Positions 33,081 through 41,603 of a stretch of DNA of 64,000 nucleotides are shown piece by piece (position 1 is the first letter of the stretch; every line of letters starts with the position of its first letter). A program made the translations under genes and the position numbers. The stretch covers positions 1 through 64,000 of the forward strand of contig NZ_MJLT01000003.1 of NCBI RefSeq assembly GCF_001766675.1, given 5' to 3'. A model generated the notes under the pieces. The model was not told the origin of the DNA, ran no database searches, and saw only the letters and a program-made list of their open reading frames with translations. Source of the DNA: Arthrobacter sp. SW1. GTDB lineage: Bacteria > Actinomycetota > Actinomycetes > Actinomycetales > Micrococcaceae.

Positions 33081-33959
33081 ATGGCAACAACCACCCCGGA
33101 GAACGCGCAGCTCGCTGAACGCGCCCGCCTGTCGATCCAGAATTCAGGCTTGGTCCAGCGGGAAGTGGCCAGGCACATCGGCCTCGATGAAACCAAGCTG
33201 TCCAAGTCGCTGGCCGGCACGCGCCGCTTCCGCCCCACGGAACTGATCGATCTGGCCGATGTCACAGGAGTGACCGTGAACTGGCTGATGTCGGGTTCGG
33301 ACCATACCCGGGGCGTGTCCGTACCTCCGCCTTCGAAGATCCTGCCAACCCGGCATGTCGAAAACAGGGACCACGCACAAAAAAGGCGGTCCATCATCGA
33401 AAAGGCCTGGTGGTTGCTGGCCCGGCGAGGGTATTCCTCGGTCCGGATCGCAGACATCGCGGCTGCTTGCGGCGTGAGCACCGCAAGCGTGCACTACTAC
33501 TTCCCCACCAAAAGGGAAGTCTTCGCCGAAGCTCTCCGCTATTCCGTGAAGCTGGCCTTTGACCGCCAGATCGCTGAGCTCCACGCCATCACGGAGCCGG
33601 TAAGCCGCCTCAAGCGGCTCGTCGAGCTCCAGTTGCCGGCCGGAGACCGGGGCCGGGCCGAATGGTCCATCTGGCTGCAGACCTGGTCCTACGTGGCAGT
33701 GGACGAATCCGGCAAGGAAAACCACGCCCAAGGCTACCGGCGCTGGATCCAGACCGTGGAAGACGCCATCGCCTTTGGCCAGCAGGCCGGCGTTTTCGTC
33801 GACGTGCCCTCCGCCGACCTGGCGTTGGAGCTGACCAGCCTCATGGACGGCCTCGGCATCAAGGTGCTGACCGGAATGCTGACTTCGGATCAGATGCACC
33901 AACAAATCGAAAGCTTTATCGACCGCAATATCGTCAAACCCAAAGGGAGTAACCAATGA
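33081..33959 (+). CDS. Hybrid XRE-TetR regulator of the carnitine operon
   Basis: This 292-residue protein has two DNA-binding domains. Residues 8-72 form an XRE/Cro-type helix-turn-helix ([20 protein letters not shown], then [10 protein letters not shown]). Residues 100-150 form a TetR helix-turn-helix ([40 protein letters not shown]), followed by a BetI-like ligand domain to 285. It is the first gene of the operon, and its stop overlaps the BKACE start (ATGA). Ligand binding by the TetR part, for example carnitine, dehydrocarnitine or betaine, would be expected. The XRE part may add a second operator contact. Confidence 0.87.
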   Translation: MATTTPENAQLAERARLSIQNSGLVQREVARHIGLDETKLSKSLAGTRRFRPTELIDLADVTGVTVNWLMSGSDHTRGVSVPPPSKILPTRHVENRDHAQKRRSIIEKAWWLLARRGYSSVRIADIAAACGVSTASVHYYFPTKREVFAEALRYSVKLAFDRQIAELHAITEPVSRLKRLVELQLPAGDRGRAEWSIWLQTWSYVAVDESGKENHAQGYRRWIQTVEDAIAFGQQAGVFVDVPSADLALELTSLMDGLGIKVLTGMLTSDQMHQQIESFIDRNIVKPKGSNQ

Positions 33960-34843
33960 ATCGCAAGGTCGTTGTCACCTGCGCCCTCACCGGCGCAGGT
34001 GACACCACGGGCAAAAGCGAGCACGTTCCCGTCACCCCCGAAGAAATCGCGCAGGACGCCATCGCAGCCGCCCGCGCGGGAGCTTCGGTTGTCCATATCC
34101 ACGTCCGCGATATCGAAACCAAGCAAGGCTCGCGGGACGTGGCCCTTTACCGCGAGGTCGTGCGCCTGGTCCGGGAAAGTGACGTCGACCCTGTCATCAA
34201 CCTGACCGCCGGAATGGGCGGAGACCTGTTCCTCGATCCCGGAGAGCCGACCAAGCAACTTCCCGGCACTGACCTGGTGAACGCGCTGGAACGCCTGGCC
34301 CACGTAGAAGAACTCCGACCGGAAATCTGCACCATTGATTGCGGCTCGCTGAACTTCGGGGAAGGCAGCCAGCTCTACGTCAGCACCCCGGACATGCTGC
34401 GTGAGGGCGCAGCACGCATCAAGGACCTCGGCGTCAAGCCGGAAATGGAAATCTTCGATACCGGGAACCTGTGGTTCGCCAACATCATGGTTGAAGAGGG
34501 CCTCATCGCCCCTCCGCCGCTCTACCAGCTCTGCATGGGCATTCCGTACGGGGCTCCCGTCAACGCCGGGCTCCTCCAGGCAATGGTGAACATGCTCCCG
34601 CAAGGAGCGCAGTGGACGTCCTTTGCCATTGGACGCGACCAGTTGCCGTGGGTTGCGCAATCCGTGCTTCTGGGCGGCCACGTACGGGTTGGCCTTGAAG
34701 ACAACCTCTACCTCAGCAAAGGCGTCAAAGCGACGAATGCGCAACTGACCGAGCGCGCCATCCAGATCGTGAACGACCTTGGCTCTTCCGTGGCCACCCC
34801 GGATGAAGCCCGCGAAATCCTCCAGCTCGAAAAGAAGGCCTGA
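33956..34843 (+). CDS. cdhC: BKACE enzyme, probable 3-dehydrocarnitine:acetyl-CoA trimethylamine-acetyl transferase
   Basis: BKACE (DUF849) enzymes cleave beta-keto acids with acetyl-CoA, giving acetoacetate and a new acyl-CoA. This 295-residue member has the zinc ligands His47 and His49 in VVHIHVRD and the conserved Glu248 in [11 protein letters not shown]. It is coupled to the regulator upstream and followed by a carnitine-dehydrogenase-like gene and a thioesterase. In Pseudomonas the same three families (CdhC, CdhA, CdhB) turn carnitine into glycine betaine, so the likely reaction is 3-dehydrocarnitine + acetyl-CoA to betainyl-CoA + acetoacetate. Without its neighbours only the family could be claimed. 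Confidence 0.88.
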   Translation: MNRKVVVTCALTGAGDTTGKSEHVPVTPEEIAQDAIAAARAGASVVHIHVRDIETKQGSRDVALYREVVRLVRESDVDPVINLTAGMGGDLFLDPGEPTKQLPGTDLVNALERLAHVEELRPEICTIDCGSLNFGEGSQLYVSTPDMLREGAARIKDLGVKPEMEIFDTGNLWFANIMVEEGLIAPPPLYQLCMGIPYGAPVNAGLLQAMVNMLPQGAQWTSFAIGRDQLPWVAQSVLLGGHVRVGLEDNLYLSKGVKATNAQLTERAIQIVNDLGSSVATPDEAREILQLEKKA

Positions 34844-34846
34844 CCT

Positions 34847-35815
34847 ATGTCGACACTCGATTTCACTCCCCTGTCCATGCACGACGTCGACACCGTTGCC
34901 TGTGTGGGCATCGGCACCATCGGCGGCGGCTGGGCCGCATACTTCCTGGCCCAGGGCTACCGGGTCAAGGCGTGGGACCCCGCCCCGGACGCCGAAGCCA
35001 AGCTTCGCCGCCTCATTGATGCGGCTTGGCCCGCCCTGACCAAGCTCGGACTCGCCCCGAACGCTTCGAAGGACAACTTCACCGTCCACTCCGACCTCGC
35101 CGAGGCGGTCGCCGGTGCCGGCTTCGTCCAGGAAAGCGCCCCCGAAATCCTTGACCTCAAGCGCTCCCTGCTGGCACAGATCGATGCCGTCACCCCCGAA
35201 AACGTCGTCATCGCTTCGTCCACGTCCGGGTACGGCATGACGGAGATGGCGACCGAAGCCGCCAACCCGTCCCGGCTCGTCGTCGGCCATCCCTTCAACC
35301 CGCCGTACCTCATTCCCCTGGTTGAGGTCGTCGGAGGCGAAGCAACTTCCTCGGAGGCAGTGAAGTGGGCCTCTGCTTGGTACGAGCACATCGGCAAGTC
35401 CGTGATCACCATGGACCGCGAGGTGCCGGGGTTCATCGCGAACCGCCTGCAGGAAGCACTGTGGCGGGAAGCGCTGCACATGGTGGACAACGGCGAAGCC
35501 ACCGTCGAACAGATCGACCTGGCGATCACAGACGGGCCGGGCCTCCGTTGGCCCCTGCAGGGCCCCATGCTCACCTTCCACCTGGCGGGCGGCGAAGGCG
35601 GCATGGCACACATGCTTGACCACTTCGGTCCTTCGCTGAAATCGCCGTGGACCCGCCTGGACGCCCCGGAACTGACCCCGAAGCTGCGGGACGCGGTGAT
35701 TGCCGGTTGCGACGAAGAAATCGGAGACAAGTCGTTCCTGGAACTCGTTGCCGAGCGGGACGAAGCGATCATTGCCATCCGGAACGCGATCGCTGCGCTG
35801 AAAGCAGCCCAGTGA
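34847..35815 (+). CDS. cdhA: L-carnitine dehydrogenase-like 3-hydroxyacyl dehydrogenase
   Basis: This 322-residue NAD-dependent dehydrogenase would oxidise L-carnitine to 3-dehydrocarnitine. An N-terminal Rossmann domain has ACVGIGTIGGGWAAYF (glycines 21-26), and SSTSGYGMTEMA and VVGHPFNPPYLIPLVEVVGG follow. The His of GHPFNPP is the conserved catalytic histidine of this superfamily. The C-terminal helical domain (about 195-322) includes REVPGFIANRLQEALWREAL. In some carnitine dehydrogenases a thioesterase domain is fused at the C-terminus; here it is a separate gene that overlaps by four bases (GTGA). Confidence 0.88.
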   Translation: MSTLDFTPLSMHDVDTVACVGIGTIGGGWAAYFLAQGYRVKAWDPAPDAEAKLRRLIDAAWPALTKLGLAPNASKDNFTVHSDLAEAVAGAGFVQESAPEILDLKRSLLAQIDAVTPENVVIASSTSGYGMTEMATEAANPSRLVVGHPFNPPYLIPLVEVVGGEATSSEAVKWASAWYEHIGKSVITMDREVPGFIANRLQEALWREALHMVDNGEATVEQIDLAITDGPGLRWPLQGPMLTFHLAGGEGGMAHMLDHFGPSLKSPWTRLDAPELTPKLRDAVIAGCDEEIGDKSFLELVAERDEAIIAIRNAIAALKAAQ

Positions 35816-36276
35816 CCGGCACAGCGACGGAGGTTCTTCCTGCGTACCGGTGCACCGTGCTGCCGGAGTGGATTGACTACAACGGCCATATGTCCGAAGC
35901 CTTCTACGTCCTGGTGTTTGGTTTCGCCACCGACCAGGTCATGGACGAGTTGGGCATGGACGAGGACTACCGCGGGGAAACCCGGAGTTCGCTCTACACC
36001 GTCGAAGCCCACATCAGGTACCTCCAGGAAACCGGGCTCGGCGCCGAGCTGACAGTCACGACGGTCGTCGTCGGCTCCGGGCCGAAAAAACTGCACCTCG
36101 CGCACGAACTGCGCTGCGGCGATCAACTGCTTGCGACCGAGGAAATCCTGGCACTCCACGTCAACACCCTCACGGGGCGCAGCGAACCATTTCCGCAAGC
36201 CGTCAGCGCCAACATCGCCACCCACATCAGCGGAAGGCCCACGCCGGAGTGGGTCGGCCGGAAAGTGACGGCGTAG
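35812..36276 (+). CDS. cdhB: Hot-dog thioesterase, probable betainyl-CoA thioesterase
   Basis: This 154-residue 4HBT-type hot-dog protein has the motif EWIDYNGHMSEAFYVLVFGF near residues 18-37, where Asp and the following Asn-Gly-His set the active site. Two further strands contain YTVEAHIRYLQETGLGAELT. By analogy with Pseudomonas CdhB it would hydrolyse betainyl-CoA to glycine betaine and CoA. The start is GTG 35812, overlapping the dehydrogenase stop. It is the last enzyme gene before the transport genes, 29 bases away. Confidence 0.87.
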   Translation: MTGTATEVLPAYRCTVLPEWIDYNGHMSEAFYVLVFGFATDQVMDELGMDEDYRGETRSSLYTVEAHIRYLQETGLGAELTVTTVVVGSGPKKLHLAHELRCGDQLLATEEILALHVNTLTGRSEPFPQAVSANIATHISGRPTPEWVGRKVTA

Positions 36277-36305
36277 GAGTTTTACGTCTTCAGAAAGAAG
36301 GATCA

Positions 36306-37907
36306 GTGAAACCAGCATCACCACCACACGGGCTGTCTGGGGGAACACCCGCACAATTGAGCCGGAGGCTCCTGCTCGGGACCGGTATGGCGCTCGGGCT
36401 TGGCGGCCTTCTGACGGCCTGCCGCGGCAGCCAGCCCAACGTCCTTGCGAACGTCGCAGGTCCACCCCGGACCGGAGGCAGGCTGCGCGTGGGACTGTCG
36501 GGAGGTGGCGCGGCAGACAGCCTGGATGCGCATTCTCCCGTCAGCACCACCGACATTGCCCGGGTACTCAACCTCTATGAAGGCCTGCTCTACCGGGACG
36601 AAAACTACAAACTCCAGCCCTTGCTGGCGACCCGGGCAACCCCCTCGCCCGATGCCAAGGTCTGGACCGTTGACCTCCGCACTGACGTAAAGTTCCACGA
36701 CGGCAGGCGCATGACGGGCCGCGATGTGGCTGCCACGTTCAAGCGCATTACCGACCCCAAGAGTCCCAAAACCGGGGCGTCATCCCTGGCAATTCTTGAC
36801 AAGGTGGTGGTGCTGGACGATTTCAAGGTCGAATTCCGCCTCAACACCCCCACCGCTACCTTCGATGATTCCCTCGGCCAGTACTCGCTTGGCATCGTCC
36901 CGGAAGACTACGATCCGGCCCGCCCGATCGGCACAGGTCCCTTCAAATACTCGTCGTTCTCCCCCGGCCGGAGCAGCCTCTTTGTCCGGAACCACAAGTA
37001 CTGGCGAAACAATGAGCCGTATCTGGACGAACTCGAAATCCTCAACTTCAACGACAACGACGCACTCATCAATGCACTCCTCTCCACCCAGGTGGACGCA
37101 ATCGGCCAGATTCCCCTGGCACTGCTGGAAGTCATCGACGCCGACCCGCGGATCAGCATCCTCAACTCCGAGACGGGCATGTGGATGCCGTTCAGCATGC
37201 GTGTGGACAGGCCGCCCTTCAATGACAACCGCGTGCGCCAGGCTTTCCGCCTGGTAGTGGACAGGGAGCAGATGATCGAACAGGTACTCAGTGGAAACGG
37301 GCGGGTCGGCAACGATCTTTACTCTCCATTCGATCCGGGCTTCGCCTCCCACCTGCCTCAGCGGGTCCAGAACATCCAGAAGGCAAAGGAGCTGCTGGCC
37401 CAGGCCGGATATCCCAACGGCCTCAGCGTCGAACTTGTCACTGCTCCCATTCAGGCGGGAGCGGTGGAAGCTGCCCAGGTGTTTGCCGAACAGGCAGCAG
37501 CAGCCGGCATCAAGGTCAAGCTGCGCAAGGTGGACACGACGACATTCTTCGGCGACGGATACCTCACCTGGGACTTCGCGCAGTCGTTCTGGTACTCCCG
37601 GAATTTCCTGCCGCAGGTCAATAACAGTTCCCTGACCACTTCCCCGTTCAACGAGACCCATTGGAACCACCCCGAATTCGCCCGGCTGGTCGCCAAGGCC
37701 AATGTCACCGTGGACGCGAAAGAACGCAACAAGCTGATTTCGCAGGCACAGGAAATCGAATACAACGAGGGCGGTTACATCATCTGGGGCCACCCGAACC
37801 AGGCAGATGCGTATCAGCAATACGTGGCCGGACTCGTGCCCAGCCGCACCGGCCTTGCCCTCTCGGGCTTTGAGTTCCGCCGCGTCTGGTTGGGAGAAAC
37901 CAAATGA
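36306..37907 (+). CDS. ABC transporter substrate-binding lipoprotein (peptide/opine type)
   Basis: This 533-residue SBP_bac_5 family protein binds the substrate outside the membrane. The N-terminus carries a Tat-like twin arginine (SRRLLLGTG, residues 19-27) followed by a hydrophobic stretch and lipobox LLTAC with Cys39. Export folded via Tat and lipid anchoring is therefore likely. Mature-part motifs include VWTVDLRTDVKFHDGRRMTGRDV and RQAFRLVVDREQMI. The start is GTG 36306 with GAAGGAT upstream. It overlaps the first permease gene by four bases. Given the enzymes upstream, carnitine or an acylcarnitine is the best guess for the ligand. Confidence 0.9.
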   Translation: MKPASPPHGLSGGTPAQLSRRLLLGTGMALGLGGLLTACRGSQPNVLANVAGPPRTGGRLRVGLSGGGAADSLDAHSPVSTTDIARVLNLYEGLLYRDENYKLQPLLATRATPSPDAKVWTVDLRTDVKFHDGRRMTGRDVAATFKRITDPKSPKTGASSLAILDKVVVLDDFKVEFRLNTPTATFDDSLGQYSLGIVPEDYDPARPIGTGPFKYSSFSPGRSSLFVRNHKYWRNNEPYLDELEILNFNDNDALINALLSTQVDAIGQIPLALLEVIDADPRISILNSETGMWMPFSMRVDRPPFNDNRVRQAFRLVVDREQMIEQVLSGNGRVGNDLYSPFDPGFASHLPQRVQNIQKAKELLAQAGYPNGLSVELVTAPIQAGAVEAAQVFAEQAAAAGIKVKLRKVDTTTFFGDGYLTWDFAQSFWYSRNFLPQVNNSSLTTSPFNETHWNHPEFARLVAKANVTVDAKERNKLISQAQEIEYNEGGYIIWGHPNQADAYQQYVAGLVPSRTGLALSGFEFRRVWLGETK

Positions 37908-38860
37908 CACAGCTGATTCTTCGCCGGCTGGCAACCAGCGTGCTGATCCTGCTGGCCGTGTCCCTTCTCGTCTTCATCGCAACGCTCCTGCTGCCCGGGG
38001 ACCCTGCCCAGGCGATCCTCGGACAACAGGCAACGCCCGAACGGCTGGCCGCGCTCCGCGAGCAGATGCACCTCAATGACCCCGTCTGGCAGCGCTACCT
38101 GTCATGGCTCGGCGGACTCGCCGTCGGGAACTTCGGAATGTCCGCCGCCTCAGGTGGCGCTGTCACCGCGCTGCTCGGCGAGCGGATCGGCGCGTCCCTG
38201 GTACTGCTGCTCGCCGCAGCGGTGATCAGCATTCCCTTGGGCCTGCTGCTGGGAAGCTACAGTGCACTGCGCAAAGGCCGCGCGGGCGACCACATCACCA
38301 CTGGCGCGAGCCTGGTGCTCGCCGCGCTTCCCGAGTTCGTGATCGGCATTTCGCTCATCACGGTCTTCTCAACAACCATCTTCCCCATCCTGCCGTCCGT
38401 GACCATGGCCCCGCCCGGCGAAGCGGTGTGGAATTATCCGAGCCAGTTGGTCCTTCCGACATTCACCCTCGTCCTCATGGTCACTCCCTATATCGCCCGG
38501 ATGATGAGGGCCACCATGCTGGAGGTCCTGGATTCGGGCTATGTGGAGATGGCCCGGCTGAAGGGCGTGCCCGAAGGCCAAGTCATCCTGCGCCACGCCT
38601 TGCCGCATGCACTCTCGCCGGTGGCCCAGGTAATTGCCATCCAGCTGGCATGGATGGCCGGCGGAGTGGTCGTGGTCGAATTCCTCTTCCGCTACCCCGG
38701 AATCGGCCAGGCGCTCGTGGATGCCGTCGCCAACCGGGACGTCCAGGTGGTGCAGACGCTGTCGATCCTGATCGCGGCGGTGTACATCGTGGTCAACCTC
38801 CTCGCCGACGTCGTCGGTATCCTCACCAATCCCAAACTACGCACGGGAGGCGCCCGATGA
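37904..38860 (+). CDS. ABC transporter permease (DppB-like)
   Basis: This 318-residue inner-membrane permease has an N-terminal helix followed by an extracytoplasmic segment and five more helices. The first 45 residues (LILRRLATSVLILLAVSLLVF and LLPGDPAQAILGQQATPERL) are the usual DppB/OppB opening. The cytoplasmic EAA loop is YVEMARLKGVPEGQVILRHAL near residue 211. It pairs with the DppC-like gene, which starts within its stop (ATGA). Confidence 0.94.
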   Translation: MTQLILRRLATSVLILLAVSLLVFIATLLLPGDPAQAILGQQATPERLAALREQMHLNDPVWQRYLSWLGGLAVGNFGMSAASGGAVTALLGERIGASLVLLLAAAVISIPLGLLLGSYSALRKGRAGDHITTGASLVLAALPEFVIGISLITVFSTTIFPILPSVTMAPPGEAVWNYPSQLVLPTFTLVLMVTPYIARMMRATMLEVLDSGYVEMARLKGVPEGQVILRHALPHALSPVAQVIAIQLAWMAGGVVVVEFLFRYPGIGQALVDAVANRDVQVVQTLSILIAAVYIVVNLLADVVGILTNPKLRTGGAR

Positions 38861-39744
38861 GCGTCATCGATGCACCACGGCTCGTCGAGCCGGAAGCGAA
38901 GGTCCGGAAGGGCACGTTCCACCGTTTCATCCGCCAGCGCCAGGCGAAAATCGGCATCGCCCTGACCGCCGCCGTCGTCCTGCTTGCACTGCTGGGCCCG
39001 CTTCTGCTCCCCTGGGCAACCGGATACACCAGTACGGAATTCGCGGGCCGGCCGTTCAAGCCGGAGGGACTGCTGGGAACGGACAACCTGGGGCGTGACG
39101 TCCTCACCCGGTTCCTCGACGGCGGCCTGCGGCTGCTCCTGTTTGCCGGGCTTGCCACGCTGTTGGGCATGGTGATCGGAGGCTTGTGCGGCATGGTCGC
39201 GGCCTATCGGGGCGGCTGGGTGGACAGCGCCATCATGCGCACCAACGACATCCTCCTGGCCCTGCCCCAACTGGTCTTCGCGCTGCTGGCCATCACGGTC
39301 CTTGGCCCGCAGCCCTGGGTGCTGGTTGCCGTGATCGGCATTACCCACGCGCCGAGGATCGCGCGGGTCACCCGCGCCGCCACCTTGGCCGTGGTGACGG
39401 AGGACTTCATTCGGGCATCGGAGATGTATGCCGTTCCCAAATGGAAGATCGTGGTCCAGGACGTGCTGCCCAACATCACCGGCCCCCTCATGGTGGAACT
39501 GGGCCTGCGCATGACCTATTCAATCGGGGCCTTGGCCTCTCTGTCGTTCCTGGGCCTCGGCATGCAGCCACCCACCGCCGACTGGGGCCTGATGATCAAC
39601 GAAAACCGGATCGCACTGGCGGTCCAGCCGTGGGGCGTCATCCTGCCTGTGCTGGCGATCGCCGTCCTGACCGTCGGAACCAACCTGATTACCGATTCAC
39701 TGGCCAGGGCATCGGCCAGCCTGAACGTGGGAGAGAGCAAATGA
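38857..39744 (+). CDS. ABC transporter permease (DppC-like)
   Basis: This is a 295-residue DppC-type permease. The N-terminal helix (IGIALTAAVVLLALLGPLLL) is followed by the family segment GLLGTDNLGRDVLTRFLDGG. Its EAA loop is FIRASEMYAVPKWKIVVQDVLP. GALASLSFLGLGMQPPTADW near the C-terminus is also characteristic. It overlaps both neighbours by four bases. Confidence 0.94.
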   Translation: MSVIDAPRLVEPEAKVRKGTFHRFIRQRQAKIGIALTAAVVLLALLGPLLLPWATGYTSTEFAGRPFKPEGLLGTDNLGRDVLTRFLDGGLRLLLFAGLATLLGMVIGGLCGMVAAYRGGWVDSAIMRTNDILLALPQLVFALLAITVLGPQPWVLVAVIGITHAPRIARVTRAATLAVVTEDFIRASEMYAVPKWKIVVQDVLPNITGPLMVELGLRMTYSIGALASLSFLGLGMQPPTADWGLMINENRIALAVQPWGVILPVLAIAVLTVGTNLITDSLARASASLNVGESK

Positions 39745-41435
39745 GCACTTCCGTCGTGGAACCCCCGACCACCACCAAACCTGTCCTGAGTGCCCAGGAC
39801 CTCCGGATTTCCACTACCTCGGGCCAGGAAATCCTGCACGGAGTATCCTTCACCCTGCAGCCCGGCAAGATCCTGGCCCTCGTGGGCGAGTCCGGTTCGG
39901 GCAAGACGACGGCGGGCCTGGCCTGCCTGGGCCATTTCCGGCAGGGCTTGAAGCACACCGGCGGCGAAATCCATCTCGCCGGAACGGGCAACACCGGCAG
40001 CATCCTGGATTTGCCGGAACAGGAACGCCGCAAGCTCCGGGGCGGTTCGATCTCCTACGTGCCGCAGGACCCTGCCCTGTCCTTGAACCCCGCGATGCCG
40101 ATCGGCCGGCAGATCGCAGAGGTCCTGCAGGTCCAGCACTATGGCCGCTCCGAGGAAGAGCGGAGCGCGCGGGTCGCGGAGGTGCTGGCCGAAGTCGGCC
40201 TGAACAATTCTCCGGCCTATCAGCGCCGCTATCCGCACCAGCTTTCCGGCGGCCAGCAACAGCGGGTAGGCATCGCCATGGCATTCGCCTGCAGGCCCTC
40301 GGTGCTGGTCCTCGATGAACCGACCACAGGCCTGGATGTGACCACGCAGGCCCTGGTGCTGCAGACCATTGCGGAATTGACCGAACGCCATGGAGTCGCA
40401 GGGCTCTACATCACTCATGACCTGGCCGTCGTGGCGAAAATCGCCGACGAAGTGGTCGTCATGCTTTCAGGCGAAGTGGTCGAAAAAGGCCCCGCGGCCG
40501 AGGTGCTCTATCAGCCGCAGCATGACTACACGCGGAAACTGCTCAGCGCCGTTCCCGACCTGGCCGGAAAGCGGCAGGTGGGCCGGGTTGCGGTCATCAC
40601 CGGGGAGCATCCCGTCGTCGGCCGTGAATCCACCGCGGCGGCGGCCGCCCGGCAGCAGCTTTCCACCCCGCCAACCACGGACGGCGGCAAACTGCTGGAG
40701 GTCACAGGACTGAAGCTTTCCTACGGGAAAACCCAGGTGCTGGACGGGATCGATTTCAGCTTGGCCAAGGGCGAGTCGATGATGCTCCTCGGCGAGTCCG
40801 GGTCGGGCAAGACCACCCTTTCCCGCTGCATTGCAGGGCTCAATGACGACTACAAGGGAACGGTGCGCCTCAACGGGGAGGAACTCCGCCCCGGCACCCG
40901 GGCACGGACACCCGAGCAGCGCCAGCAGGTCCAGTACGTCTTCCAGAGCCCCTTCTCGTCATTGAATCCCCGACGGACCATCTGCGAATCAGTCGAAGTC
41001 CCTCTGCAGATGTCCGGCACTTTGAACCGGAAGCAGCGGCGGATCCGCGTCCGTGAAGCGCTCGATCAGGTCCGCCTGGGCGAAAGCTACCTGGACCGCC
41101 GGCCGGGAGACCTCAGCGGAGGCCAGCGCCAACGCGTGGCCATTGCCCGGGCCCTCGTCAACGCGCCGCAACTCCTGGTCTGCGATGAAATCACCTCGGC
41201 ACTTGATGTTTCGGTGCAGGCGTCCATCATTGACCTGCTGCGCACGCTGCAGGCCGAAACCGGTATGTCCATGCTGTTTGTCACGCACAACATCTGCCTG
41301 GCCCGCCATATCTCCCAGCGGATGGCGGTCCTGCAGCAAGGTCGGATCGTCGATCTCGGCAGCACGGACGAGGTGTTGCAGCGCCCCCGGCATGAGTACA
41401 CCAGGGAACTGCTCGCCAACGTCCCCACGCTCTAG
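39741..41435 (+). CDS. Dipeptide-type ABC transporter ATPase, DppD-DppF fusion
   Basis: This 564-residue protein holds two complete nucleotide-binding domains (about 15-265 and 315-560), corresponding to DppD and DppF joined by a linker rich in Ala/Thr. Each has a Walker A (GESGSGKTT, twice), an ABC signature (LSGGQQQR, LSGGQRQR), a Walker B (VLVLDEP, LLVCDEI) and a switch histidine (YITHDL, FVTHNI). It powers the importer formed by the three preceding genes. Single-gene fusions of this kind are common in actinobacteria. It ends the carnitine operon. Confidence 0.95.
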   Translation: MSTSVVEPPTTTKPVLSAQDLRISTTSGQEILHGVSFTLQPGKILALVGESGSGKTTAGLACLGHFRQGLKHTGGEIHLAGTGNTGSILDLPEQERRKLRGGSISYVPQDPALSLNPAMPIGRQIAEVLQVQHYGRSEEERSARVAEVLAEVGLNNSPAYQRRYPHQLSGGQQQRVGIAMAFACRPSVLVLDEPTTGLDVTTQALVLQTIAELTERHGVAGLYITHDLAVVAKIADEVVVMLSGEVVEKGPAAEVLYQPQHDYTRKLLSAVPDLAGKRQVGRVAVITGEHPVVGRESTAAAAARQQLSTPPTTDGGKLLEVTGLKLSYGKTQVLDGIDFSLAKGESMMLLGESGSGKTTLSRCIAGLNDDYKGTVRLNGEELRPGTRARTPEQRQQVQYVFQSPFSSLNPRRTICESVEVPLQMSGTLNRKQRRIRVREALDQVRLGESYLDRRPGDLSGGQRQRVAIARALVNAPQLLVCDEITSALDVSVQASIIDLLRTLQAETGMSMLFVTHNICLARHISQRMAVLQQGRIVDLGSTDEVLQRPRHEYTRELLANVPTL

Positions 41436-41491
41436 GCCCGTTGGGCTTGTACCCGGGCCGTCAGTCCTGACGCCCTGGAACAAAGCCTTGC

Positions 41492-41590
41492 GTCGGATTC
41501 CGCGGGATCATCCGGTCTGCACCTTTTGTCCCATGCCTGCACACCGAGGGTACGCACCCACGCCCCTGGAATGATGCCGCGGAATCCGAC
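41492..41590. repeat. 20-bp inverted repeat enclosing 59 bases
   Basis: The 20 bases at 41492-41511 match the reverse complement of 41571-41590 at 19 of 20 positions; the shared core is GTCGGATTCCGCGG. The element lies between the convergent ABC ATPase and desD genes. It may be a long-loop terminator, or a small non-autonomous mobile element with terminal inverted repeats. No open frame is enclosed. Confidence 0.65.
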
Positions 41591-41603
41591 AGTCTTGTGC
41601 CCC

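Noticed and set aside
33890..35623. 577-codon open frame on the minus strand
   Set aside because: Antisense of the BKACE and carnitine dehydrogenase genes, both with clear family motifs.
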